Source: Candidatus Staskawiczbacteria bacterium
GTDB lineage: Bacteria; Patescibacteriota; Minisyncoccia; Minisyncoccales; Staskawiczbacteraceae
Length of the DNA: 32,136 bases
NCBI GenBank assembly: GCA_026395295.1
Contig: JAPLYZ010000007.1
Location: 130,518 to 162,653, forward strand
Reading direction: 5' to 3'
Shown: one piece after another, positions 1 to 8,667 of the stretch
Position numbering within the stretch: the first letter of the stretch is position 1
Layout: every line of letters begins with the position of its first letter
Position numbers and translations under genes: made by a program
The notes under the pieces: model-generated
What the model saw: only the letters and a program-made list of their open reading frames with translations
The model's database searches: none
Told to the model about the DNA's origin: nothing

Positions 1-2
1 TT

Positions 3-1106
3 CCGTATTCTTTAACCGCTGTTTCCACTACCCCATCAGATTATTATTGTGGAACAGCCAATGGCACAACAGTCTACAACACCACAAGTCCATCATCAAA
101 CCTTTGCGCGAATGGCGCAGCGATATATGATGTTTGCGGTCCTCTGCCTGCTTATCAGCCTTGCGCAGTCACTCCTGACAAAGATCCCGGTTTTGATTGG
201 CTTCAAGAATGGTACTGCTCTTTGCCAGGAAATTATGGAGCCATAGGAAGTTGGTGTAGCGCTTATAATGTTTCCAAAATTGGCCAATGCGGAACAGCCT
301 CGGCAACAGTTTCGCCTGCTTCGGCAACAACTTTTACCACTGCTCCAACTACAAATCTTTGCGCTTACGGCACAGCTTCTGCTGTTTCCTCCGATATTTA
401 CAGCAATGCTTACAATACCGGCTACTTACCTTGGTATCCGATTTGGCGGTGGACGTGCAGTCCAACAAATGGAGAGGTCTATAGTCTTCCTGGAGGTGGC
501 ACCACTCCTGCCGATGATCACTGCATTGCATGGCAATCGGTGCCATATTGCGGACCAGCTGATGGAATAGCAACTACCACGGCCCCATCTGGCAATGCTA
601 ATCTTTGTTGGTCGGGCACATTAAGCACTCCTTCCTTTGTCTCTGGATCTGGACCTTGGACTTGGACATGCACCGGTTCTGCCGGAACTACACCCGCGTC
701 TTGTTCGGCTCCTCTTCCTCCGACCAGCACTTGCGGACCAGCCGACGGGGTAGCTACTTCTTCAACGCCTACGGACCTTTGTTTAGCTGGCATAGCCTCA
801 TCAGTCTCTGGAACTGGCACCAATACTTGGTCTTGGACTTGCACATTAAGTGGGACCGCGTCTGTTAACTGCACCGCCCCTAATTCATCATACTCCGCTT
901 GTATTGACAGCGGACTACGCATTTATAACGGCAGTAAAACAGTTCACATTGCGGGTCAAGCTCCCGGAACGGTAACCTCGCCCCTAAGAATTAAAGAAAA
1001 CAGCGGAGTCTGGGGGATTCCTTTGGTTGCTCCGAATTCCGCCGGCGATTCCGGCATAAGAATCCAAACCAGCTCGGGAATTAAAGCTTTACAAAAATGT
1101 CCATAA
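3..1106 (+). CDS. Cys-rich repeat-containing surface/secreted protein, 5'-truncated by window edge
   Basis: Frame is open from base 3 through the listed ORF 222..1106. Internal repeats of the type CGPADG(I/V)AT...LC..G.....G...W.WTC.G..G...C.AP. Confidence 0.75.
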   Translation, partial: PYSLTAVSTTPSDYYCGTANGTTVYNTTSPSSNLCANGAAIYDVCGPLPAYQPCAVTPDKDPGFDWLQEWYCSLPGNYGAIGSWCSAYNVSKIGQCGTASATVSPASATTFTTAPTTNLCAYGTASAVSSDIYSNAYNTGYLPWYPIWRWTCSPTNGEVYSLPGGGTTPADDHCIAWQSVPYCGPADGIATTTAPSGNANLCWSGTLSTPSFVSGSGPWTWTCTGSAGTTPASCSAPLPPTSTCGPADGVATSSTPTDLCLAGIASSVSGTGTNTWSWTCTLSGTASVNCTAPNSSYSACIDSGLRIYNGSKTVHIAGQAPGTVTSPLRIKENSGVWGIPLVAPNSAGDSGIRIQTSSGIKALQKCP

Positions 1107-4100
1107 AAAAATACATCTTAGCTGGGGTAATCTCTCTAGTTATAATCCTAACATCAGTATCTGTTTGCTATGCTCTTGGTTGTCCTGCGGGCCCCACTAG
1201 TTTTTCAGGCAATGCCGCATGCGCTGTTATTGGTAAAACCTGTATCGAGATAGTTACAACTTGTAATGGCGGATCAATTGCCTGCTCCGCCAATTGCCCC
1301 TGCTCTCAACTCTCAGCGGCATGCAACAGCGCGCCTACTACAGCTGGCGTATATTGGACACCCCCTAGAATAGATTTTTGTGAAAATACCTGTTCGGGCA
1401 TTGGCAGGTCGTGCACACAAGGTTACGATTACAGTGGTTATCCTTCCCGAACCTCAATGGGAGGAGTGGCTCTGTGTGGCAACCCAATATGCGGGAACAA
1501 CATAGTAACCGCTCCTGAAACCTGCGACACCGGCACCTTTCCGGCAAGCTCAACAAGTTGCACTGGAGGCAGAGTCTGCTTATCTAATTGCCAATGTGGA
1601 TTCCTGCCGGCAACCGTCACCATCAACGCCGCAACAAATATAACATCTTCTACTGCCACAATAACCGGCAACATCACTAACATTGGCGGAGATAATCCAA
1701 CAGTCGCTGTTTGTTTGGGAACAGTCAGTGGAAACCCGAATTGGTGCAGAAATGTTACTAGTCCTGCTCAGCCCCAAGGAGTAGGCGTTTTCTCCTACAA
1801 TATTACTGGTCTGAGCCAAGGAACCACATATTACTTTGCGGCTAGAGCGACTAACGGAGGTGGCGAAAATATTACGGCTTATAAAAGTTTTGTTGCTATA
1901 TCAACTCTGGACACAATTACTCTTACTCCGACAACAGTAAACATTACAAACACGTCCCCTGTGACTTTGACTGCAGTAGGCAAAGATCTATCAGGGAACA
2001 CTATGACTCTTCCGACTTTAAACTGGACTTCAAGCGATAACACCGTCGCTTCAGTCGCTGGCGGAGTGATTACACCATTAAAAGCAGGTACGACAAATAT
2101 CACTACCACGGGCAGTGGAATTACAAGTAACACGGTGGCTGTGACAGTTACTCCAACTCTTTCGTCAATCACCCTTTCCCCGACATCGGTTACAATCACC
2201 AACACAACTCCTGTAACCGTGACAGCAACAGGAAAAGACCAATTTAACAACACAATGACTCTTCCGACACTAACTTGGAGCACACCAAGCCCCAATAATG
2301 GAGTCATCACAGACACTGGTGGTACTATCACGCCATTAAAAACTGGCACGACAAGTTTCTATACCACGGGCGGAGGAGTGCAAAGTAATACGGTAAGTGT
2401 CAATGTTACAATTATCGTACTTCCAAGTATAACTACCTCTACTGTCAGCAGCATAACAACAAACAGCGCAGTACTAAATGTAAGCGTCGCTAACACTGGT
2501 GGAGAAGATCCCTATGTTGCTTTCTATTGGGGAACAAGTGACCAAGGGCAGACTGCAAACTGGGATCATTATTACTTATACCCATCACCTCAAGGAACGG
2601 GTAATTTTTCTTACAATATTACAGGCTTAAATTCGGCAACCAAATACTATTTTTCCGCATCGGCGACTAACCACGCAGGAATTACATGGTCATCAACACC
2701 CCCTTCTCCAAGTTTCACTACCGCGTTCGTTGATACTACTCCGCCGCAAGTAATTGCCGGCGGGAATAAAATAGAGCTTGATCAGTTTCACCAGGATGCG
2801 GCTGTTTCTGATCCTGCTCCATCAAGCGGAATTGCCTCATACAACTGGACAACTGTTTCATGTTCCAGTTTTCCATCTGGTTCTTCGTGCAACAAAAACA
2901 CAGTTGTTTTCACTTCGCCTGCCACCGAAGATACTTTTATTTCTGCAAACGCTCCGGGCATTTATAGAATAAGATTAACTGCAACTGACAACGCTGGAAA
3001 TTCCAATTCTTCTGATTTTTATTTAACTTGGGACAACAGCACAGGTGGAACATCTCATAATGTTTATGGCTGGGCGTGGTCAGAAAACATTGGTTGGATA
3101 AGTTTAAACAGATATGGCACAACAGATTGGCAAGGCAACAACATCCCGGGAGGCACGGCAAATAATTATGATTATGGAGTAAATATAGAATCAAAAGGTT
3201 ATCTTCCGGGCAGTGTCTGGTCAGACAACATTGGTTATCTTTCCGGCTATGGTTGGTCAGACAACATTGGCTGGGTTAGATTTTCTCCAGACCCCGATTT
3301 TACTAAATATCCAACCTGCGGTTATCCCGAAGCGCCATGCTATTCTTCCTGTGTCGATTTACCGGGAGCAGGACAAGCTTGCGACGGAGCAGGAAATTTT
3401 GGCGTTACCGGCTGGATAAGAGCCTGCTCTGTTTTTAACAATCCAAATGCTTGCAGTGGACCACTAAGTCCAAGCAGGGGTAATTGGGGAGGCTGGATAA
3501 AACTACACAATGTTTCCATAGACATAGATCCAAATCATTCGCCTGCTGAGTTCCACAACTGGATGTGGGGTAGCGACGACGATAGTTCTGTTGCCAATGC
3601 CTACAATGAAGCCATCACTGGCTGGACAACTTTTAATTGTGCCGAAGGAAACGCCAGCGGAACATCTATTTGCGGAACAGGAGCAGGATTATCTCAATAC
3701 AAAGCAGTAACCACCTTTCCTTTCGTAGCTCCCAACTCCGCCCCCACTCTCTCGGGCCTCCAAACTTCGTCAGACTACTGTGGAGCCGGATCTGGAACCA
3801 TAAAATTCGGATTGACATACAACGACGCCGACGGCGATTCTAGCGCAGGATTTGATTTGCAAGTGTCACAAACCACAACTATGCCCGGCACATACTTTGC
3901 AACAGCAGCTAAATCATGGCCAAGCCCGTCGTTCACTCCCAACACTCTTAATCCCGCCAATGTTCTACTCGGCCGCGCTGTTACCTTCACCGACACTTCA
4001 ACAACCTGCTACGACGCAGGTAACACTGCTCAATCTTGCGTAAAAAACGGCAACCGAACATATTTCTGGAGCTATGGAGACGGCGCTACTTGTGACAGCA

Positions 4101-4288
4101 TAGCCGATGCCAATTGCAAGGCAAACACTGTCACTCACCCTTACTCTGTGGTGGGAACAAAGACAGCCAACCTGCAAGTTTGCGACAGTCCCGGAACCTA
4201 CTGCTGTAGCACCAGTTACCTCAATAACGTGACTGTGAAGACAAACCTGACTACGCCGACATGGAAAGAGATCTCGCCGTTTCAGTAG
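1097..4288 (+). CDS. Large secreted surface protein with Fn3-like, two Big_2-like Ig, 'GWAWSENIGWIS' and PKD-like modules
   Basis: 1063-aa ORF with N-terminal signal peptide (MSIKKYILAGVISLVIILTSVSVCYA). Two near-identical Ig-like repeats (ITLTPTTVNITNTSPVTLTA.. / ITLSPTSVTITNTTPVTVTA..), two Fn3-like repeats (FSYNITGLSQGTTYYFAARATN / FSYNITGLNSATKYYFSASATN), PKD-like YFWSYGDGA. Start overlaps previous stop by 10 nt. Confidence 0.9.
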   Translation: MSIKKYILAGVISLVIILTSVSVCYALGCPAGPTSFSGNAACAVIGKTCIEIVTTCNGGSIACSANCPCSQLSAACNSAPTTAGVYWTPPRIDFCENTCSGIGRSCTQGYDYSGYPSRTSMGGVALCGNPICGNNIVTAPETCDTGTFPASSTSCTGGRVCLSNCQCGFLPATVTINAATNITSSTATITGNITNIGGDNPTVAVCLGTVSGNPNWCRNVTSPAQPQGVGVFSYNITGLSQGTTYYFAARATNGGGENITAYKSFVAISTLDTITLTPTTVNITNTSPVTLTAVGKDLSGNTMTLPTLNWTSSDNTVASVAGGVITPLKAGTTNITTTGSGITSNTVAVTVTPTLSSITLSPTSVTITNTTPVTVTATGKDQFNNTMTLPTLTWSTPSPNNGVITDTGGTITPLKTGTTSFYTTGGGVQSNTVSVNVTIIVLPSITTSTVSSITTNSAVLNVSVANTGGEDPYVAFYWGTSDQGQTANWDHYYLYPSPQGTGNFSYNITGLNSATKYYFSASATNHAGITWSSTPPSPSFTTAFVDTTPPQVIAGGNKIELDQFHQDAAVSDPAPSSGIASYNWTTVSCSSFPSGSSCNKNTVVFTSPATEDTFISANAPGIYRIRLTATDNAGNSNSSDFYLTWDNSTGGTSHNVYGWAWSENIGWISLNRYGTTDWQGNNIPGGTANNYDYGVNIESKGYLPGSVWSDNIGYLSGYGWSDNIGWVRFSPDPDFTKYPTCGYPEAPCYSSCVDLPGAGQACDGAGNFGVTGWIRACSVFNNPNACSGPLSPSRGNWGGWIKLHNVSIDIDPNHSPAEFHNWMWGSDDDSSVANAYNEAITGWTTFNCAEGNASGTSICGTGAGLSQYKAVTTFPFVAPNSAPTLSGLQTSSDYCGAGSGTIKFGLTYNDADGDSSAGFDLQVSQTTTMPGTYFATAAKSWPSPSFTPNTLNPANVLLGRAVTFTDTSTTCYDAGNTAQSCVKNGNRTYFWSYGDGATCDSIADANCKANTVTHPYSVVGTKTANLQVCDSPGTYCCSTSYLNNVTVKTNLTTPTWKEISPFQ

Positions 4289-4303
4289 AAAAAATATAGT
4301 AGC

Positions 4304-4331
4304 AAAAAATCACCGCCGTCGGTGATTTTTT
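4304..4331. terminator. Bidirectional rho-independent terminator
   Basis: AAAAAATCACCG-CCGT-CGGTGATTTTTT, 12-bp perfect stem with A/T flanks, 15 nt after the CDS ending at 4288. Confidence 0.85.
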
Positions 4332-4340
4332 ATGCATAAT

Positions 4341-4364
4341 AAAAAAGGACGATTGCTCGTCCTT
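4341..4364 (-). terminator. Rho-independent terminator for the minus-strand radical SAM gene
   Basis: On the minus strand AAGGACGA-GCAA-TCGTCCTTTTTTATT: 8-bp stem followed by a T run, downstream of CDS end 4380. Confidence 0.8.
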
Positions 4365-4379
4365 GCGACCTTTGAGGCC

Positions 4380-5870
4380 CTAAGATTTTTGAATGCTTTT
4401 GGCGATTCTGTGAAAGTGCCATCCGTAAACTTGAAGAGTTACTGCCTCGGGAAATGCCCGTCGATATTTGAAAAATGCCAACAGCAAAGTTTTCCAGTAA
4501 TAGTAACTGGTCTTTAGTCCCCCAAAAAAACCTATCACCCAAATGGACACAACAAACACCTTAAGATCTTTCGCTGTTAATTTTTCGCCCACCTTCTTAG
4601 CAGAATTGTACTCCCTCAAAAAAACACAAATCCTTTCGTAGTATTTTTTCGGAGAATAAACCACCCCCATAACCCTTTTGTATCCTGTGACAAGCGCGTC
4701 GAGTGGCATTTTAGGAATAAAATTCGGACGACTATCTGTGTTGTTCCCGGTTGTCGCCGCCAATAGTCTTCCTTCCTTATTTAATCTGTCAAACAACTCT
4801 GTTCTCAAAGGAGCCTGGAGCACACCCGCCATTGGAAAGACTATGCCTGCCTGCCAATAAAACTTAATATGTTTGTCGAAAATATCCGGACCGTCGTTAT
4901 CAAAACCAAGGATAAATCCCGACATAGCCAACAACCCATGATTGTGAATTCTTTTGACACAAGCCAACATATCGCGACTGGCATTATGCGTTTTACGACA
5001 CTCAATTAAAGAAGCTTTGTTGGGAGTTTCCAATCCCAAAAAAACTGACTTAAAACCTGCCAAAACCATTTGATCCATAAGGTCGTGATCGTCGGCAAGA
5101 GTTATGTCAACCTCTACGGTAAAACTAAAAGGATACTCACGATTTTGTTGCCACTTAATCAAATGTGGTAACATTTCCCTCACTTTTCTTTTGTCGCCTA
5201 TGAAATTAGCGTCGGCGAGCATAATAGGACCCTTAAAACCTATTTGATATATTGCATCAAGCTCGCGCAGAAACTGCGTAGGTGACTTGGCGCGCGGAAC
5301 ACGGCCATTAAGCGCCGCTTCATTGCAAAATGTGCATCTGTGAGGGCAACCCCTGCCATATTGCACAAGCATACAAGCGTAATCACCATGGTTTATTATG
5401 TCCCAAAGAGGGATTGGCGAGAGGACAAGATCTGGAAAATCGCCGGGTAGATAAATTTGTCTTGCTTTACCCAGCCGTAAATCTTCCAAAAATTTACTGA
5501 ATGTGTTTTCTACCTCTCCTACCATAAAATGACTAACGCTGGGGAATTTATCGCAACCCATTTCCAGGATTGGACCTCCCAAGACCACTGCGACTCCCAG
5601 CTCCTTGCAACGCGCGATGATCCTCTCCGCGGAATCGCTCTGAGTTATCATGGCGCTTACAAAAACATAGTCTGCCCACTTGATGTCTTCATCTGTAAGC
5701 TGGAGGATGTTCAAATCAACCAGCTTTTTGTTCCATTGTTCCGGCAACATAGCGGCCACAGTGAGTAATCCCAAAGGAGGGAAGGCTGCTTTTTTTGAGA
5801 TGAGCCTCAAAAGATGCTTCCAACTCCAAAAAGTCACCAAAAATTCAGGATAGACCAAAAGGATATTCAT
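4380..5870 (-). CDS. B12-binding-domain radical SAM protein (DUF4070-like C-terminus)
   Basis: 496 aa. GRGCPHRCTFC matches the radical SAM CxxxCxxC motif; N-terminal MNILLVYPEF...FPPLGLLTVAAMLP...VDLN is typical of cobalamin-binding radical SAM proteins. Confidence 0.88.
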   Translation of the reverse strand: MNILLVYPEFLVTFWSWKHLLRLISKKAAFPPLGLLTVAAMLPEQWNKKLVDLNILQLTDEDIKWADYVFVSAMITQSDSAERIIARCKELGVAVVLGGPILEMGCDKFPSVSHFMVGEVENTFSKFLEDLRLGKARQIYLPGDFPDLVLSPIPLWDIINHGDYACMLVQYGRGCPHRCTFCNEAALNGRVPRAKSPTQFLRELDAIYQIGFKGPIMLADANFIGDKRKVREMLPHLIKWQQNREYPFSFTVEVDITLADDHDLMDQMVLAGFKSVFLGLETPNKASLIECRKTHNASRDMLACVKRIHNHGLLAMSGFILGFDNDGPDIFDKHIKFYWQAGIVFPMAGVLQAPLRTELFDRLNKEGRLLAATTGNNTDSRPNFIPKMPLDALVTGYKRVMGVVYSPKKYYERICVFLREYNSAKKVGEKLTAKDLKVFVVSIWVIGFFGGLKTSYYYWKTLLLAFFKYRRAFPEAVTLQVYGWHFHRIAKSIQKS

Positions 5871-5944
5871 AACTTTTTCACTTTCTTTTCCTATCTATTA
5901 AAATGACAAAGTGCATACTTGTAATATAGCACCACCCGTAGCTA

Positions 5945-5973
5945 TTTACAAATCAGAACAATTCTGATAAGAT
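5945..5973 (+). promoter_or_regulatory. Putative sigma70-type promoter of rpsT with inverted repeat in the spacer
   Basis: TTTACA - 17 nt - TAAGAT. The spacer region contains the perfect 7-bp inverted repeat ATCAGAA-CAA-TTCTGAT (5952-5968). Confidence 0.6.
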
Positions 5974-5996
5974 ACAAGAAACTAAAAACTTTTATT

Positions 5997-6260
5997 ATGG
6001 CAATTACACAATCAGCTAAAAAAGCTATCAGGCAGTCTGCTAAAAGAAAAAAGCAGAATGTCGTTTACAAAGATAAAATAAAAGCGCTCGTCAAAGAAGC
6101 GCGCGCTTTGGTTTTGGCAAAAAAAATGGCCGAGGCCGACAAACTTCTTCCCGAAATTTACAGCGCCTTAGACAAGGCCGCTAAGGTTGGAGTGATCAAA
6201 AAAAATAACGCTTCTCGCAGAAAATCCCGCCTTACAAAGCTTATTGAAAAGAAACCCTAA
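5997..6260 (+). CDS. rpsT: 30S ribosomal protein S20
   Basis: 87-aa basic protein MAITQSAKKAIRQSAKRKKQN...ALDKAAKVGVIKKNNASRRKSRLTKL, typical S20. Confidence 0.93.
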   Translation: MAITQSAKKAIRQSAKRKKQNVVYKDKIKALVKEARALVLAKKMAEADKLLPEIYSALDKAAKVGVIKKNNASRRKSRLTKLIEKKP

Positions 6261-7192
6261 ATTTCCGATAACAACATATCCAGCGCAGTTTCTGCTTCAA
6301 TTTTTCCCGTTTTAATATCCGAATCTATCTGAAAAATTTTCCGGTAGATTTTTTTTAGTTCAACCATTGAAAACCTGTCGCACAAGTAAAAACTCTTCTG
6401 GACCACAAAAGGATGCAATCCTGATTTTTTAACGACCATTGCATACGGCTGTTTGCTATCCTGCAATTCTTTTATTATCAAAAGATTTCTAAATTGATAC
6501 GAAATCATTGAAAGCAAATACAGGGCATTATCGCCGTCTTCAAAATGCTTATGTAACAAAGACAAGGCCTGCTTTTTGTCATTAGAGGCCAATGCTTCAA
6601 TTGTTTTGAAAATATCATTTTCAATATTGGGTTTTACAAGAAGCTCTATGTCTTTTTTTTCTATAATAAAACCCTTCTTGTAGTTTGACAATTTATTTAT
6701 TTCGTTAGACATTCTCCACATATCATTTTTTACAAAACTCAATAACAAATCCAAAGCGTCGGGATTAATTTTTGCTTTATTTTTTTCAAACTCTTGTTCT
6801 GCCCACTTTCTCAGCATAGCCGGCGATAAAAAATCAAACTCCTGGCATTTGGCGCATTTTTGTAAAGTTTTAAAAAATTTTGTCCTTTTATCGGGCATTT
6901 CATCTTCAAAAATAACAACAATATCTTCAACATTCTCTATACTTTTTATGTTTTCTAAAAAACCTTCCTGAAATTTTTCGTCGTTGAAAACATTTTTTAA
7001 AACTGCCAATTTTTTCTCTGCAAACATTGAAGTAGCTCTAAGATTGCTATAAAAATCTTTGAAACTATACTCGCCGGCATCAATGTAAATTAAATTAAGC
7101 CCGGACTTGTGGACTTTTTTATATCCCAAAATTATCTCTTCCAATTTCCTCTTCGCCCGGTATGAGTCCTCTCCATAAATAAAATAAATCAT
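6257..7192 (-). CDS. holA: DNA polymerase III subunit delta
   Basis: MIYFIYGEDSYRAKRKLEEII...; ORF track starts at 7240, but the Met at 7192 begins the conserved sequence and avoids overlap with mutM. Confidence 0.85.
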   Translation of the reverse strand: MIYFIYGEDSYRAKRKLEEIILGYKKVHKSGLNLIYIDAGEYSFKDFYSNLRATSMFAEKKLAVLKNVFNDEKFQEGFLENIKSIENVEDIVVIFEDEMPDKRTKFFKTLQKCAKCQEFDFLSPAMLRKWAEQEFEKNKAKINPDALDLLLSFVKNDMWRMSNEINKLSNYKKGFIIEKKDIELLVKPNIENDIFKTIEALASNDKKQALSLLHKHFEDGDNALYLLSMISYQFRNLLIIKELQDSKQPYAMVVKKSGLHPFVVQKSFYLCDRFSMVELKKIYRKIFQIDSDIKTGKIEAETALDMLLSEI

Positions 7193-7193
7193 T

Positions 7194-8069
7194 TTATAAT
7201 TTTTGGCAGCGGGGGCAAAAGAAAGCGCTTCTGCCACCAAATTTTATTCTTTCTATTTTTGTACTGCACCTATGACATTTTTGCCCCTCTCTTTTATATG
7301 CTTCCCTCTCGGTATCAAAGTCCCCTTTACTTCCGTCTGGTTTTCTGTAATCGGAGAAGCTTTCTCCGCCCAACTTAACTGCCAATGTCAAAACTTTTTT
7401 TATTGCTTGGTAAAGCAATCCTAACTCTTTATCACTTAATTTTGCAATATTTTTTTCCGGATGTATTTTTGCCTGCCAGAGAGCTTCTGATGCATAAATA
7501 TTCCCTATGCCCGCAATAACTTCTGGTTTCATTATGACTTGTTTCACTTTACCTCGCTTGTCTTTTAAGGCTTGTTTAAATTTATCAAGGGTGAAACTTT
7601 TCTCCAATGGTTCCGGGCCTAAATTTTTGAACTCTTTCGAACTTAATAATTCTTCTGTTTTCCAAAGCTCAATTTTGGCAAATTTTCTGGCGTCAGAAAG
7701 CGCCATCATTTTTCCATCGTCGAAAAAGAAAACAACATGCAGAAACCGATTATACGGGTCGTTCAGCGGACCCTTTCCCGCCGGGACCCATTTACCACTT
7801 TCTAAATTCCAACTTCCAACTAATAGGTGTCCTGTCATTTTTTGATGAATCAAAAGAGAATATCCTTCAGACAGGTCAAAAATTATATTTTTCGCCCGAC
7901 GCCATATTCTTTTTATTTTTTTATTTTTTATCTCTCGTCTAAACTCTTCAAAAAAAATTGGCTTCTTAACTATTTTCCCCCAATCTGACCATACATCAAC
8001 AAAGGTCCTTTTCAGGACCTTTTTGTTCAGACCATCCACTGTAGTTTGTACTTCGGGCAATTCTGGCAT
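7194..8069 (-). CDS. mutM: Formamidopyrimidine-DNA glycosylase
   Basis: MPELPEVQTTVDGL N-terminus, GIGNIYASEALW, C-terminal zinc finger CHRC...CPRC. Confidence 0.95.
   Translation of the reverse strand: MPELPEVQTTVDGLNKKVLKRTFVDVWSDWGKIVKKPIFFEEFRREIKNKKIKRIWRRAKNIIFDLSEGYSLLIHQKMTGHLLVGSWNLESGKWVPAGKGPLNDPYNRFLHVVFFFDDGKMMALSDARKFAKIELWKTEELLSSKEFKNLGPEPLEKSFTLDKFKQALKDKRGKVKQVIMKPEVIAGIGNIYASEALWQAKIHPEKNIAKLSDKELGLLYQAIKKVLTLAVKLGGESFSDYRKPDGSKGDFDTEREAYKREGQKCHRCSTKIERIKFGGRSAFFCPRCQKL
7797..7820. repeat. Heptanucleotide repeat tract inside mutM
   Basis: + strand ACTTTCT/AAATTCC/AACTTCC/AAC; same heptad family as 12845-12872 and 20128-20155. Confidence 0.45.
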
Positions 8070-8082
8070 TGTCGTAATTTGC

Positions 8083-8649
8083 TTATAATTTCGGCTTGCT
8101 ATATTTGCTTATTTTCTGTTTAAAGTCACCGAGCTCTTTCCTAAGTTGAGTTGTTTCTTCTTTCTTGCCTTTTACATCCTCTTGCAACTTATTCGATTCC
8201 TCAATTAGTCTCTCTAATTCTATTGTCCTATTTTTTACCTTCTGCTCTAACGCATTAATTGTTTCCTCTAATTCTTTGGTTCTTGCCATAACTTTTATGC
8301 CGATAGATTTTTCAACCTCCTCCCCTTGCTGGTGGCTCACTTCAAGTTCTTCGGCTATTTTATTGAAAATTTTGGCAAGTTCAGAAAGCTCATCTTTTGT
8401 TTCAAGATAGACCCTGCTAGACAAATCTCCTTTGCTTAACTCCCTGGCCCCGTCTAATATCTTTTTGACGGGAGATGTAATATTTTGGCCTGTCGCAAAA
8501 CCGAAGAAAAATACGTAAATAGTAAAAAGGATTAGTATGAAATAAAAACCCGGTTCCAGCCTTTCATAATTCAAAGCTATGAAAACAGCTATGCCGAAAA
8601 CACCCACTAAGATTATAGGAATAGCAATTTTTGATGTAAGTTTAGCCAT
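8083..8649 (-). CDS. HAMP-domain membrane protein with C-terminal coiled coil
   Basis: 188 aa, two N-terminal TM segments, NITSPVKKILDGARELSKGDLSSRV..DELSELAKIFNKIAEEL HAMP signature, long heptad coiled coil. Confidence 0.8.
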   Translation of the reverse strand: MAKLTSKIAIPIILVGVFGIAVFIALNYERLEPGFYFILILFTIYVFFFGFATGQNITSPVKKILDGARELSKGDLSSRVYLETKDELSELAKIFNKIAEELEVSHQQGEEVEKSIGIKVMARTKELEETINALEQKVKNRTIELERLIEESNKLQEDVKGKKEETTQLRKELGDFKQKISKYSKPKL

Positions 8650-8667
8650 ATGTTAAATTTTTTAATT

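Noticed and set aside
518-922. 134-aa minus-strand ORF
   Set aside because: Antisense to the Cys-rich surface protein; Val/Pro/Gln-biased translation typical of a shadow ORF.
1879-2349. 156-aa minus-strand ORF
   Set aside because: Antisense shadow of Thr-rich Ig-like repeats, Val-rich low complexity, no independent signals.
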